Positions 1 to 12,990 of a stretch of DNA of 64,000 nucleotides are shown here, in pieces; the stretch's first letter is position 1; each line of letters opens with the position of its first letter. The notes beneath the pieces were generated by a model. That model had not been told where the DNA came from. It did not search any database and worked only from the letters and a program-made list of their open reading frames with translations. Position numbers and translations under genes: made by a program. Origin of the DNA: Chrysopilus asiliformis (Eukaryota; Arthropoda; Insecta; Diptera; Rhagionidae); assembly GCA_964034945.1 (NCBI GenBank), contig OZ035962.1, positions 12,095,888-12,159,887 of the forward strand, in the 5' to 3' direction.

Positions 1-1106
1 TGTGATGATTTTAACTAACACATTCCAGATCATCGCCTTTTATAGAAATTTAAATTTATGCTTTTTATGAATATGCGACATAAATCGTATAATTATGTGT
101 ATTATTTTTTAAAAGATCTGGTTTGGCGCACACCTCTTTTTCATTTGGTCCGTAGAATAGATTCCATTCAGTCTTGTAATGAACTTTGTTCTAAACAGTT
201 TCATTAAATTACAGTTTCATTAAGTTGGAATATATTTTGTTGTCTAAGAAACTTAATTTGATTTGAAGTAATTTCCTTGAACAGTGCATTTCAGAATACT
301 TGGGGACAATATACGAAGAAAACAGCGGGATAACAGACGGTATAGTACCTTTATATAGAAAAAAAAAATTTATTTTAACCCAAAAAATATTTTTTTTTAA
401 TTTTTAAAAATTGTAAAGTAATTGTTGGGCAATTTTAGTTAATAAAACCTTAACTTTATCTAAAATTGGCCAGTATTATTTCAAATTTCAAGAATATTTA
501 AGTGAAATTCAAATTATTAAAAATCTAAACAAAACAATAGTGTAAAAACATAGCTTAATCGACATAGTGGTGAAAGGATACCCTTCTTACGTTTTTTTAA
601 GGATACTCTTCATATATAATTAAACATTACACTCGTAAGATGAAAAATTTCATATTTTGTTGAATTTTTTGTACGAAGAAATTTGAAAACACGAGAACTA
701 ATTGAAGTGGAAAGTTGAAATTTGGGACAGAACAGGATTTTGTCAAAAGTTACACCCCATCCGAAAGTGACAAAAATTAAACCACTCATCCTCCCTCAGC
801 CATGCAAATGGAAAAGATTTTCCCAACTTTTAAAAAAAAGGTTAATTTTTTCCAAAATTTTGGGCTCATATTTTCCAAAAGCGTTCTATAAGACGATAAC
901 AGCAACGGTATTATGATTTCAACCTGAAATCAGGTGGAAAAACTCATGCGTGAGATTTTTCGCCTTTTCATTTCCACTTCACCTTTCAACAATTCGGTAT
1001 TGTGATTCACCAAGTGAAGTCTAGTACATACTTAATACAAATCTATTACAGAATATGAGAAATTTAAATGTCAAAGTTGTTTTTTTTTGGTCATTGTTTT
1101 GCAAAT
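1..1106. other. AT-rich non-coding, nothing recognised
   Basis: No gene or clear repeat end. A short phrase CGGTATTGTGATT near 991 recurs at 9262 and may belong to a small unnamed repeat. Confidence 0.5.
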
Positions 1107-1110
1107 TTAA

Positions 1111-1345
1111 CACTCTAACTGCCACGACAGTTTTAAGCCTTTTTCGAATATTTAGTTGTCAGTCAAAAAGGCACTAAGAGAAAAAAAATGAAACAAAACT
1201 ATACCTAAATGTTATTTTATTACCATAAAATGTGTTCAACTACAAAAAATCGTTGCGGTTGCAGCGAACATTTTAATAATTTTCATTTTGGCCGTTGTGT
1301 ACAGTTAGGTGTCAGGTCTTTTTGAATGACGTGGCAGTTAGAGTG
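1111..1345 (+). mobile_element. TTAA-flanked piggyBac-type MITE, copy 1
   Basis: Termini CACTCTAACTGCCACG and CGTGGCAGTTAGAGTG are bounded by TTAA on both sides (1107-1110, 1346-1349). The length is 235 bp with no coding capacity. A second copy lies in the opposite orientation at 11.4 kb. Confidence 0.9.
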
Positions 1346-1349
1346 TTAA

Positions 1350-2349
1350 ACTGAATTAGTCACATTTTTTGTATTCTAAACATTTTTTGGATTCTCTAGA
1401 TTTAAGAGCAAAATTCTTTTTTTGGTTCAATTTAGTATTGAATTTTGATTAAATTGCAGACATTAGTATTAAAAGTATGTTAGTTCAACATATAATAAAA
1501 AATGATTAAAATATGAACGTAAAAAAGACTAAAAGATTTTCAATAATTCGCATATTAAATTCTAATCCAAAATTGTATTAAGATTTCGTCAAAGTTTTTT
1601 TTGGAACAGATAATTTCTGAAAGGATATCAATCAAAATTTAAGCCTAATCTGTCGCGTGGCGTTCGATTTACAAAAACACATAATTTTTATGCTAAACAC
1701 TTTTTTATTGCTGGCTGTAGCTGCTTAAGAAAAATTGTGTGAATTATTGCATGAAAAATTAAGAGTTTATGAAGATGTGGTATTACGGATTCCCATGTAA
1801 CGGAAAAAGCTTCTCAAGTAACGAGAGAAAAGCTTTAGCCAATGTTTGTTGGTTTTGATCTATGATAAAGGTTTTATTTTGAACCATGCTGAATTTAAAA
1901 ATTTTTTACGGTTTTTAACGATAATAATTTGAAATTTCTTACTTTACAAGTTAACTGTTTGAACACCGTAAATATATTGTCAGAGACTTACCTTTTGAGA
2001 AATAATTAAATTAAGGAAAACAACTATTATGGTAGAAACAAATACGAGTTTGCAGAAAAAGACGCATTTTTTCGCCAAATGTGTATAATTGATTAGAATA
2101 ATTATTTAAAAATGCCAATTGTTTTCGAGAATACCAAATAATAAAAGAGTTTATGCAGTTTTCGTCAAAAAACTACGAGTTGTTGTCCAGATATCAGGTA
2201 CAAGAACAAAAATTTTACTTTTTAATAAATTTGGTAATAAAAAACGGTCCAAGGTTGGTAACAATGAGACATAGGGTATGTTTAGATTGTGGCATCTAAT
2301 ATCAGACTAAATAAGTAATTCGAATTAAGTATTACCAAAATAAAAACAG
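1350..2349. other. AT-rich non-coding, nothing recognised
   Basis: No reading frame, repeat border or RNA gene could be supported here. Confidence 0.5.
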
Positions 2350-2351
2350 TA

Positions 2352-2792
2352 GGGCAATTCACTCTTTATCGTAGATAGTAAAATCGTAGATTGTACTGTA
2401 CATCTACGATGGAAAAGTACAAAGAAGCGTGAGCAGCGCTTTACTAGAGGTTGTGGGTTTTTTCGTAAATTTTTGTTTTTTTTTGTGTTATTTTCTTAAA
2501 TTGTTTAAAGCATTTTTTAACTCTTAATTTATACTAAATCATATAAATACTTTAATTTACTTGCTTTTCCAATGTCCATTTTAGAGTTGGCACCAAGTTG
2601 ACATGTCACAAAACATGCCTTAACCTCACTTTATTAGAAGTACGACAAAAACTACGATTTTACCATACCTTCGGGTGTAGTAGATTGTAGTTTTCGTCGT
2701 AAAAAAATTTGTATGGAGAACTGTCAAAAAACTACGATTTTATTTACGATTCTACGAGTTTACGATCAACTACGATAAAGAGTGAATAGCCC
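2352..2792. mobile_element. 441-bp MITE with TA flanks
   Basis: Ends are GGGCAATTCACTCTTTATCG and, inverted, GGGCTATTCACTCTTTATCG, with TA at both borders. The interior is rich in TACGATTTTA-type inverted words and would fold extensively. Superfamily not assigned. Confidence 0.8.
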
Positions 2793-3170
2793 TAGCGGTT
2801 TACGTGATAGTAGTATTACTTTAGTTCGCTATCCGAAGCAGTTTGTCTATTTATGAAAAAAATTTAAACACTACAGTACATTCTTAAAATATGTGTCCAA
2901 TATCATTAAAAATATATCTAAATTTAAATGGCTTTGTATTTGCTTTTCTGGACTTGGCTAAAAACCTATTCATCTGGAAGGTTTTTGAAATATTTTTGTT
3001 TGATCCCTTCCCACAATCGTTACCTAATTTTACGTAATACTAGTATTATATAAGTTCGCCCTCCGACGAGTACTGGACTAAGAATTAGTATTGCATCCAG
3101 TGCCGTGCCAAGGCAAGCGGTGTCCTGGAAAAACCTGTATTTGGTGCTCCCTCCCTTTAAAAAAAATTAT

Positions 3171-3745
3171 AAACATAACAAAAGCTATAATTGCCAATCT
3201 GGCAATTATTGAAAACCCGTATGGTAATTTAAGTGAATGGCGAACAGTTTTATCAAAATTCCACTATGAAGTCAAACTTTCCAATAAGATTTTTTAAAAT
3301 CGCATGTCCGTCCGTCTGTCCGTCCGTCTGTCTGTCCGTCTGTCTGTCCGTCTGTCTGTGGCGCGGATTGCGGGCGCACGGATTGAGCTAGAGACTTGAA
3401 ATTTTGCGTGGATCCGTTTTTCGTAAAATGCGAGGCTAAGTTCGTTAATGGGCAAAAATGGACCATTAGTAGGGGTACCCCCCATACGAACGAAAACGAC
3501 TTTTGCGAATATCTCAAAAACGGTGCATCTTATCAAAAAAGTCCAAGAACAAAAGTTATTTAGGATATAATTCTACATAGAACTCCCATACATCAAAATC
3601 CGATTGGAATAAATTTTAAAAAATCTTATTGGAAAGTTTGACTTCAAAGTGGAATTTTGGTATAACTGTTCAAATTTCGATACGTATATCACCATACGGG
3701 TCTCCAATGATTGCCAGATTGGCAATTATAGCTTTTGTTATGTTT
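3171..3745 (-). repeat. Family M repeat with long inverted arms around the GTCY tract
   Basis: Arms 3171-3300 and 3613-3745 are inverted copies of each other over about 130 bp (left arm starts AAACATAACAAAAGCTATAA). The spacer holds the (GTCY)n tract (3306-3359) and the anchor (3383-3405). One arm is the normal family start. The other is an inverted duplicate replacing the usual tail. Confidence 0.75.
3306..3359. repeat. (GTCY)n tract, about 13 units
   Basis: Every tetramer is GTCC or GTCT. Lies in the spacer of the foldback family M copy. Confidence 0.9.
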
Positions 3746-3899
3746 ATCATTCTAAACACACTGGTGTAATTCATTTTTTTGTGTGATGACGGGATCTTGG
3801 CGTTACAAACGGTAAGGCAAAGTTAGTATACCCTTTGGTTTCACCATACGGGTATAAAAATACAACATACGCAGACATTTAAAAAAAATTGCGCCGTAG

Positions 3900-4400
3900 G
3901 TGAAAATTTTTGAATGCCAAGATGCGCCCACCCGTGAATGCGGTGATACTCGAAGGAAATGTGCTAGAGACCTGAAATATTAGATATACAGTCAAATCTG
4001 TATAAGTGGGATCTTACTGGACCATTGGACGGATCCTACTTATAGGAGTTTTTCACTTACCCTAAGTTTCTACTCCTGTTGAAAAACGCTCAGACCGAAC
4101 AATGTATGCCAGTTATAGAGATTTCCCACTTATCCAGGTTCGACTGTATACAAAACCTTTTAATAACAAATATTGGCCATTACTAGCATTTTTCGAGTAT
4201 GGTACATAATCTCCTAGAAGCCTTTCTAAAAGTGTACGTAATATAGTGGTCCGTGTAGATACATGTCAAATACCATAAGTACTAAAAGGATGTTTAGAAT
4301 ATAATTTTACATAACTTTTCCATCCATCAAATTTGAATAATCGTCCAATGTCTGTTTAAGGATTTTATATATTTTTTTAAAATACATGATTTCCGTCTGG
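3900..4400 (-). repeat. Degraded family M copy with pogo-like MITE beside its anchor
   Basis: The anchor GTGCTAGAGACCTGAAATAT lies at 3961-3982. Further family words run to about 4340 (TAGAATATAATTTTACATAA). The microsatellite tract is absent. Confidence 0.45.
3989..4146. mobile_element. Pogo-like (Tc1/mariner superfamily) MITE
   Basis: Termini CAGTCAAATCTGTATAAGTG and, inverted, CAGTCGAACCTGGATAAGTG fit pogo/Tigger-type ends. TA lies on both sides. The 158-bp element lies beside the conserved anchor of a family M repeat (3961-3982). Confidence 0.82.
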
Positions 4401-5629
4401 CATTTATAAGATTTCTAATGGTTGAACTTGAAGTTTTGAAGGTTTTTTGAAGGAAATAATTCATCGATTCTTTGATGACAAATTTTTAATTGAAATGTGT
4501 ATGTGTGGTCTTCATGTTGCATTTATAGGGCGCTTCAGACTACTGTGGTAAAAATATTATCTAAACGATTGGTTTTGCTACAATTTTTATATACTAAAGC
4601 TATTCAAAATTTAATAAAGTAAAAATCAATCTACAATAATTTAAAAATCTTTCTCGATTGATGATTCAACGAACTTGAAAATAAATTAATTAAAGTTTAC
4701 GAGTTTAAGGCTTCTATTTTTATCATTTCTTCAGTTCTTCGAACAATGATCGCAGTCAGATAATTTCGTCATCTAAAATTCATTGAATTGGGCAAAAAAT
4801 TGGAAAAGTAAACATTTGATAGGGAAACGTATGTATTTGTTGTACTAATGAAATAAGCACGTGACAAAATAATTCGGCCGTGTATGGAATTTAGTACCGG
4901 AAACACTCCACATCCCGCGAAAAGTGTTCGACAAGCTTTTTTTTTTCAAATAGTTGGACTTTGAGCTTAGCAGAGTATGCAAAAAAAAACTTGTAGATTT
5001 CCACATTTTCTCCCCTCTCTGGTTCGAAACGATCGTCATTGAAATGACTCACTAACACATTTTTCGAGTTTAAAATATGCATACAGAGATATCTCACAGA
5101 TGCGATCGCAATCTATTGTTTGAAACTCCCCACTATTTTGTCACCAGAATCCCAAGAGCGGTCTACGGCTTATAAAGTTTACCCCAAAGTTTACATAAAG
5201 CTTCTTACTTACCCCACCATCTTCTATAATTTATATTGTTGGTTATTGACGCTGGAACGTGTTCCGATTTCTTGAGTCACGCGAGGCTTGAGTGGCTTGA
5301 AAAGTATCTAAAACCGCAAAGCTATGAAAGATAAATATATGCTAGGCGTGAATTTCTTTCGCCGAAATTTCTTGTGTCCTTGAGCGAATTATTTCCACAA
5401 AGTCATAAATAATGACATACAATGAAAAAAAAGCACAGTCGAACAGAAATTACCATTATATATTAATGGTTTGTTATAAAATTATACAATCTGATGAAAT
5501 TTTTTTCGAAGAATGAACTCAACGCACAGCGCGTTTTAAATTCATATTAAATTGGAAAAATTCTTAGCTCGAATTTTTAAATGACTGGAATTTCAGAACG
5601 TAAATATTTTGAACTGTGAAAACAAAAAA
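4401..5629. other. AT-rich non-coding, nothing recognised
   Basis: Short overlapping open frames on the minus strand near 4.85-5.1 kb have no protein-like pattern. Confidence 0.5.
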
Positions 5630-8610
5630 AAAATATCAGTTGTGGTCAACACAAAACTTTCTTCTGCAAAATCTACGACCCTGCGCAATTTACGCTAGAG
5701 CCCTGTCGCGTTGTCAACCTAAGACGACCTCCCAATAAATTCTTGGTTTATTCAAAAATATCAAAAACGTACAAATTTTGAGATAACTTGAGAACTGTAA
5801 AAGATATCAATTTACGGTAAATGGCAAAAATGTAGAAAATGTTAACATCTTTAATTATTCTTTTAACTGATTTGTCGAAAAACCGTTAGTTTGCAAATTA
5901 TTCGCAAAAATATGATTTTTTACATATTAATGAAAATATCTCAATAACGGTAAAAGATAACGGATAACGGTAAAAAACAAAATTGTGCAGAATGCCATTC
6001 TCATTAATTCACTTCATACATTCAGTCAGCAAAAACCCGTTAGTTTTCGAGATAATCGCAAAAAACTGTTTTTTTGGAAATAACGGTTTATCTCGATATC
6101 GGGTTGAGATATCGAGTTATAGCTAAAGACAAAAGTGTGGGAAATTTTATTTCCTCCAAGTTTTGTCATACATAAGGCCACTAAAAAACGCTTAGTTTGG
6201 GAGTAAATCGAGAAAAACGAAATTGCGATTTTTGAAAAACCGCCATTTTGGATACTTCCGGTTAACGGATTTCCACCAAAAGTTGATAGGATCGTCCCAT
6301 TTCAGGACCCAACATGCCTATAAAATTTCATGGCGCTAGCTCTATTAGTTTTTGAGAAATCTTGTACACAGACTGACAGACTGACAGACTGACAGACAGA
6401 CTGACAGACTGACAGACTGACAGACTGACAGACTGACAGACTGACAGACTGACAGACTGACAGACTGACAGACTGACAGACTGACAGACTGACAGACTGA
6501 CAGACTGACAGACTGACAGACTGACAGACTGACAGACTGACAGACTGACAGACTGACAGACTGACAGACTGACAGACTGACAGACTGACAGACTGACAGA
6601 CTGACAGACTGACAGACTGACAGACTGACAGACTGACAGACTGACAGACTGACAGACTGACAGACTGACAGACTGACAGACTGACAGACTGACAGACTGA
6701 CAGACTGACAGACTGACAGACTGACAGACTGACAGACTGACAGACTGACAGACTGACAGACTGACAGACTGACAGACTGACAGACTGACAGACTGACAGA
6801 CTGACAGACTGACAGACTGACAGACTGACAGACTGACAGACTGACAGACTGACAGACTGACAGACTGACAGACTGACAGACTGACAGACTGACAGACTGA
6901 CAGACTGACAGACTGACAGACTGACAGACTGACAGACTGACAGACTGACAGACTGACAGACTGACAGACTGACAGACTGACAGACTGACAGACTGACAGA
7001 CTGACAGACTGACAGACTGACAGACTGACAGACTGACAGACTGACAGACTGACAGACTGACAGACTGACAGACTGACAGACTGACAGACTGACAGACTGA
7101 CAGACTGACAGACTGACAGACTGACAGACTGACAGACTGACAGACTGACAGACTGACAGACTGACAGACTGACAGACTGACAGACTGACAGACTGACAGA
7201 CTGACAGACTGACAGACTGACAGACTGACAGACTGACAGACTGACAGACTGACAGACTGACAGACTGACAGACTGACAGACTGACAGACTGACAGACTGA
7301 CAGACTGACAGACTGACAGACTGACAGACTGACAGACTGACAGACTGACAGACTGACAGACTGACAGACTGACAGACTGACAGACTGACAGACTGACAGA
7401 CTGACAGACTGACAGACTGACAGACTGACAGACTGACAGACTGACAGACTGACAGACTGACAGACTGACAGACTGACAGACTGACAGACTGACAGACTGA
7501 CAGACTGACAGACTGACAGACTGACAGACTGACAGACTGACAGACTGACAGACTGACAGACTGACAGACTGACAGACTGACAGACTGACAGACTGACAGA
7601 CTGACAGACTGACAGACTGACAGACTGACAGACTGACAGACTGACAGACTGACAGACTGACAGACTGACAGACTGACAGACTGACAGACTGACAGACTGA
7701 CAGACTGACAGACTGACAGACTGACAGACTGACAGACTGACAGACTGACAGACTGACAGACTGACAGACTGACAGACTGACAGACTGACAGACTGACAGA
7801 CTGACAGACTGACAGACTGACAGACTGACAGACTGACAGACTGACAGACTGACAGACTGACAGACTGACAGACTGACAGACTGACAGACTGACAGGCTGA
7901 CAGACTGACAGGCTGACAGGCTGACAGACTGACAGACTGACAGACTGACAGACTGACAGACTGACAGATTGACAGACTGACAGACTGACAGACTGACAGA
8001 CTGACAGACTGACAGACTGACAGACTGACAGACTGACAGACTGACAGACTGACAGACTGACAGACTGACAGACTGACAGACTGACAGACTGACAGACTGA
8101 CAGACTGACAGACTGACAGACTGACAGACTGACAGACTGACAGACTGACAGACTGACAGACTGACAGACTGACAGACTGACAGACTGACAGACTGACAGA
8201 CTGACAGACTGACAGACTGACAGACTGACAGACTGACAGACTGACAGACTGACAGACTGACAGACTGACAGACTGACAGACTGACAGACTGACAGACTGA
8301 CAGACTGACAGACTGACAGACTGACAGACTGACAGACTGACAGACTGACAGACTGACAGACTGACAGACTGACAGACTGACAGACTGACAGACTGACAGA
8401 CTGACAGACTGACAGACTGACAGACTGACAGACTGACAGACTGACAGACTGACAGACTGACAGACTGACAGACTGACAGACAGAAAGACATTTTTTAAAT
8501 ATGACTCCAATCGACTCAGGAGTGATCGGGAAATGTTTTTTAGGCAAAATTAAGAGGTCGAAATTTTTCATGAATACAATACTTTATTATACTCCGTAGA
8601 AGAAAGTAAA
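5630..8610 (+). repeat. Family D repeat containing the 2.1-kb 8-bp array
   Basis: The left part starts AAATATCAGTTGTGGTCAAC and ends with the anchor-like ATAAAATTTCATGGCGCTAG (6322-6343). The array follows, then the right flank (8485-8610) ending near TACTCCGTAGAAGAAAG. The same left and right flanks occur at 43.99-44.37 kb around a single unit. Confidence 0.7.
6369..8484. repeat. 2.1-kb array of the 8-mer CAGACTGA, about 264 units
   Basis: Almost perfect. Apart from a 4-bp slip near 6396 and at the last unit, the only visible variants are four units clustered at about 7894-7970 (three CAGG, one CAGATTGA). Long flawless runs flank that cluster. The repeat is eight bases, so all three minus frames stay open and give meaningless reading frames of over 700 codons. 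Confidence 0.97.
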
Positions 8611-8619
8611 AACAGAACT

Positions 8620-9577
8620 TAAGAATATATTTAGCTTAATCTAAAGTACTTTATAGAACATCGTTACAATCCAATAACACCACAAATTTATCCTTTTACA
8701 ATAGGTGTATGTTGCAATTAAGTTATATAATTCAGACAAATCGAATTAGTGCGATTGTTAAAAGATAAGATTATTTTTTAGCAATGAGTCTATGTGTACT
8801 TAAAAAGAACACGAATTTTTACTTAATTTTAAGCAGGAAAAGAACATTTTGGGTAAAAATTCGTGGGCAAAGTAAAAATGAACATATAGCGAGCTTAGCA
8901 AATATTCGCAGATGTTTTTTTTTAAAGATGTGTCTTCAAATGTTTGCCTATCATTTAATTTGTCTATTTGTGAAAGAATTCTAAACACTGCAGTATATTT
9001 TTAAAATATGTATCCAATAGCATTAAAAATACCAATATCTAAATTTAAATGGCTTTGTATTTGTTTCTCCAGACTTGGCTAAAAACCTGTTCATCTGGGA
9101 GGTTTTTAGAACATTTGGGGCTTGAATCCCTTCACCACAATCGTTACCTGATTTTTGGAATATTTGCCGATACATGCTTAAACGTCCGGTCCGATACTGC
9201 TGAAAATTTGCTATTAAATGCCTGAATATTACAAGTTCTACACCTTTTTTTAATCACCAGCGGTATTGTGATTGTCAAGTGAGAAAAATGTTTGCGTGAG
9301 AAAACCGAATAAGTGAGTTTTCTCATTATTTGGTATCAGGATCACAAATACGTGAGATTTCCACCATAAAATTTCTCACTTCTAATTGTCAAAAAATCCG
9401 CCACCTATTTTAGGACAGAACGTCCTAGATTTAAGTATGTTGTCCTAGAAACTAAACTTTTCTCCTGAACTACTATATTTGGTGTTGTAATTTATGAATG
9501 TGTTTATTCGGTTGAAGGCTGCTGTGCATTATATTTTCTTTCACCTGCGGCGCATTTTTTTCAACGATTCTTGTGAC
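8620..9577. other. Non-coding, one GCGCCGCAGG-type word
   Basis: CACCTGCGGCGCATTTTT at 9542 is the only recognisable repeat word. Short open frames on both strands near 8.8-9.0 kb mirror each other and look spurious. Confidence 0.45.
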
Positions 9578-10164
9578 TATACGCAGAGAAAAATAAATAA
9601 ATTTATCTATTTTATAGTTAGTAAGTTTAACTATTTTAAAATAGTTTATCTCTATTACAATAACAATAAAAAAAAATAGTGAATTTAACCGCAAAATATT
9701 AAATATTGGGCGCATTCAGTGAACTGAGCCACTGAGAAGTTTTTTGAGCAGCTCACTGGCTCAGTTACTGAATGCAATCGTTCTTTCTGAGCAGCTCAGC
9801 TTTTTTACTGAGCGGCATAAAAGTACGCTCAGTTAGTGAGCGGTGCGAAAAGTCAAAAAAATTTATAAAATTTTATTAAAACTCAAGGCTATTTGACCCC
9901 GTTTTATTAAAACTCAAGGCAATTTGACAGTTGATGGTTTGCGAACAGTATGCACTGAGCAGTGCGTTCAGGGCATGATGAGCACTTTTTTAACGACTAC
10001 TGAGCCGCTTCAGAGCGGCTCAGTTCACTGAATGCGCCCATTATTACCAAGCAATTAAATTTTTTATAAAAAATGCCGATTTTGACTATTTTTGTAATTG
10101 AAATTAACTATTTTAGCTATAATCCTGATTATAAAATGGATTTTCTATTTTTTATTTGCGTATA
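9578..10164. mobile_element. Family E MITE, interrupted by a second MITE
   Basis: It begins TATACGCAGAGAAAAATA and ends TATTTGCGTATA. Internal words such as TTGTAATTGAAATTAACTAT also occur at 37.98, 42.22 and 59.12 kb. It is split by the element at 9708-10039. Confidence 0.65.
9708..10039. mobile_element. 332-bp MITE nested in family E
   Basis: Termini are GGGCGCATTCAGTGAACTGA and its inverse, with a 3-bp ATT repeated on each side (9705-9707, 10040-10042). It contains further inverted CTGAGCAGCTCAG words. An internal tandem duplication TTTTATTAAAACTCAAGGC lies at 9873-9923. A 3-bp duplication suggests PIF/Harbinger, but ends and target are not decisive. Confidence 0.82.
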
Positions 10165-10169
10165 GGGCG

Positions 10170-11436
10170 CATCTATCTCAAAACATTTGCTTGCGGCTTT
10201 ATTTTCTATTAATCCATGCATCGTGCAGAACACGAAAAATTGAGTTAATTTCCGATCGGGGCTATATAGCTATTTATTTAAATCACCGGGACCATTTTGT
10301 ATAAGAATTTTCGCCTGCGGCTTACATTCGTGAACTGTTTTTCCCCGGATTAGATTTCTTGATTTCCAGGCATATTTTCTTTCCTATATAAATTTTGTTA
10401 TTTCGATGTTATTCTTTGTCAACCATTCTTCTTCTTCCGAACCCCACCAAACCCATCTCCCTGAAAATATAAAAAAAAATCCCAGTAATCCCACACCTCT
10501 ATTTCTTGGAAAATTCAGGGAATTTTATCAGAATTTTTGTAAAATCCGTAGGACACAAAACCATAATAGGCTATTTGCTTTACAATCTTTAGCAAAATTA
10601 GTTGCTAAAACTAATAAAAAAAAATCGAAAGTACTTTTGATAAATTCGGACTTTGATATTGCCTCACATGAAAGTTGAAAGCATTTAAACTTCTGAGTAA
10701 CTGTAATTACTTCCAATAAAACTCAAGAGCCCAAGTCTATAATTCAAGATTCGTTTGCGTTGACCAATTGATTAAATAACCAGACGATCGTTTTTATTTA
10801 GGTAGAAATGTAGAGCAACTTTGCTCCAAAAATTCACACGCATTTTAATTGAGCATAGAACTAAAAGAAATCAAGTAACTGTCAAACATGGAAGAGAACT
10901 TATGTAGTCATGGACAATGGCCGAAGATTAAATAAGACAGAATGAAATGTCTTTATAACCGACTATCAGCACAAACAATTAATTGGAGTCGATACAAATC
11001 AATGGAAAGTTTTAAATTCAGTCGCAGAATTTCAAATCCTTCAAATATTTTTTTTAGGTATATGCCTAAGTAAAGAAAATATGAAGCCCTTGACTTAAGT
11101 TTGATATTCTATATGACAAATTCTTGGCGCTACACAATCATTCTTTAAATATCCGCAATAATTAAATTTAAGTGCGATGATTTTTGAAGGCTCAAGTTTC
11201 ATTAGAATGGCCATCAGTTGATTAAACCTATAGGTTTTGCCAATCAGTTTTGTTTTCCGCTTAGACAAGAGCCCTTCATGGATTTTAAATCAATTTAAAA
11301 TTCTTGTTACTCTTTGAATTGTTTCACTTGCTTAGAATCAGTTTTTAAAAGCTTTTATTTAGCTTTCATTTTTGTCGTTTGTCTGTCAGGGTCAAATCTT
11401 GTAATCTGATTTAGACTTTTTTTGCGAAATTTCCAG
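10170..11436. other. Non-coding, nothing recognised
   Basis: A 90-codon plus frame at 10406 is compositionally like its surroundings and matches no family I know. TCGCCTGCGGCTTA at 10311 is another family B-type word. Confidence 0.45.
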
Positions 11437-11440
11437 TTAA

Positions 11441-11678
11441 CACTCTACCTGCCACGTTAGTCAAAAAGACCTAGCACCTAATTGTACACAACGGCTACAA
11501 TGAAAATTATTAAAGTGTTCGCTGCAACCGCAACGATTTTTTGTAGTTGAACACATTTTATGGTAATAAAATAACATTTAGGTATCGTTTTGTTTCATTT
11601 TTTTCCTCTTAGTGCATCCTTTTTGACTGACAGCTAACTATTCGAAAAAGGCTTAAAACTGTCGTGGCAGTTAGAGTG
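11441..11678 (-). mobile_element. TTAA-flanked piggyBac-type MITE, copy 2
   Basis: It has the same family, length and ends as the element at 1.1 kb, in reverse orientation. TTAA lies at 11437-11440 and 11679-11682. One terminal base differs between its two ends (CACTCTACCTGCC on the left). Confidence 0.9.
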
Positions 11679-12769
11679 TTAATCGGATGAGGGGAAGATC
11701 CGATTAACTTGAAATTTTGCACACATACGTACCTCCAATGACAATACAATATTTTCACTATACTTTATCCTAAGAAAATGTCCTTTGAGGATAACTTGAT
11801 TATTCTTTTCCTCAAATTTTCCGCCAAAAATTTCATAAATCGGAAAATTGGAAAATTTTTATTATTCTATATTTAAGACATACAAATAATAATTATTACA
11901 AAACATCTGAAAAATTGAAAAACTTTAATGCATTTTTACTAAATTTAAATCTAGAAAATCAACAAAAATCTTTGTTAATGCCGCGTTTTCTTTTGTAGGA
12001 AAAAAGACTATATAAAATAAAAGACAAAATTAAGCTTCGTCTTGTAAATACATTTTTTTACAGCGTTGTAGACATTTTTTACAACGTTGCAACAGCGTGG
12101 TAGATTGTATTTACACACCCAAATTTTTGGACTTCAATTGCCATTATTGAATTTAAAAAAATGATCGTCATCTCATTTTATTCTCCATTCAGTGGTAAAT
12201 TGCACTGATCTTCACATTAGGAGGCTCTAAGGTTTTTTATTCATTACACATACAAAAAAAAACAATAAAATTCTTTACCAAAAAATTGGATGTTCACGCT
12301 CTTGCAATTTCCAACAATAGAGAATGGCCTCAGTTGAGTAGATATTGTCGAAAATCGACTGGATGGTATCTATAAGTAACATAGATGATCGCCATAGATA
12401 GTTGTAGTCGACTGTTGGTTGTTAATTCGATTTGCACAAAAGGAAAATGATTGAAAACAGAAAAAATAATGCAATTGAGGCCAATGGCCTCTTATACCAC
12501 CAATGAAGTATATTTTATAAAAATCAAAACTTTTCAGATCGTAGGCATTAAGCAAAACTCGTATGGGTAGTTGTATTTTTTTTTTATATTATTATAATCT
12601 TATAAAACTAAATACCCGATCTTCGAACGAAAATTCATAGTTTTTTGATATAAAAGATCATTAAATTTATTTTCATTTAATTTAGTATTTTGGAAGACGA
12701 CCGATTTTTTAAATTTTTACTCTAGTTGGACAAATTTGGTGATAAATTGCACCATTACTGGAAAATTTC

Positions 12770-12930
12770 CAAAAAATGTCATGTTAGTATGGGGGAAGGT
12801 ATGATAAAGTCGTCCAATAGAAATTTGATGTATGGAAGAGATATGTAAAATCACATTATAAACAATTTTTGCCTTAATAAATTTTTGGATACGACGTACT
12901 TTTTTCAAGAAAATCGTAGAAAATCTTTCA
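12770..12930 (+). repeat. Fragment of family M
   Basis: Internal family phrases such as TTTGATGTATGGAAGAGATA and AATAAATTTTTGGATACGAC match the 23.8-kb copy. The anchor and tract are missing. Confidence 0.4.
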
Positions 12931-12990
12931 GTTTTTTTTTATAATTTTAGCCAGAGCTTAGGGGAAAACCCTTTAATGCCGAAGCACAGC

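Noticed and set aside
6369..8484. CRISPR-like regular repeat
   Set aside because: There are no spacers. It is a continuous 8-bp tandem array in a eukaryotic genome.
6302..8571. Three overlapping minus-strand reading frames of over 700 codons with SLSVCQSV repeats
   Set aside because: They are translations of the 8-bp array in all three frames. The repeat contains no stop on that strand, so openness carries no information.
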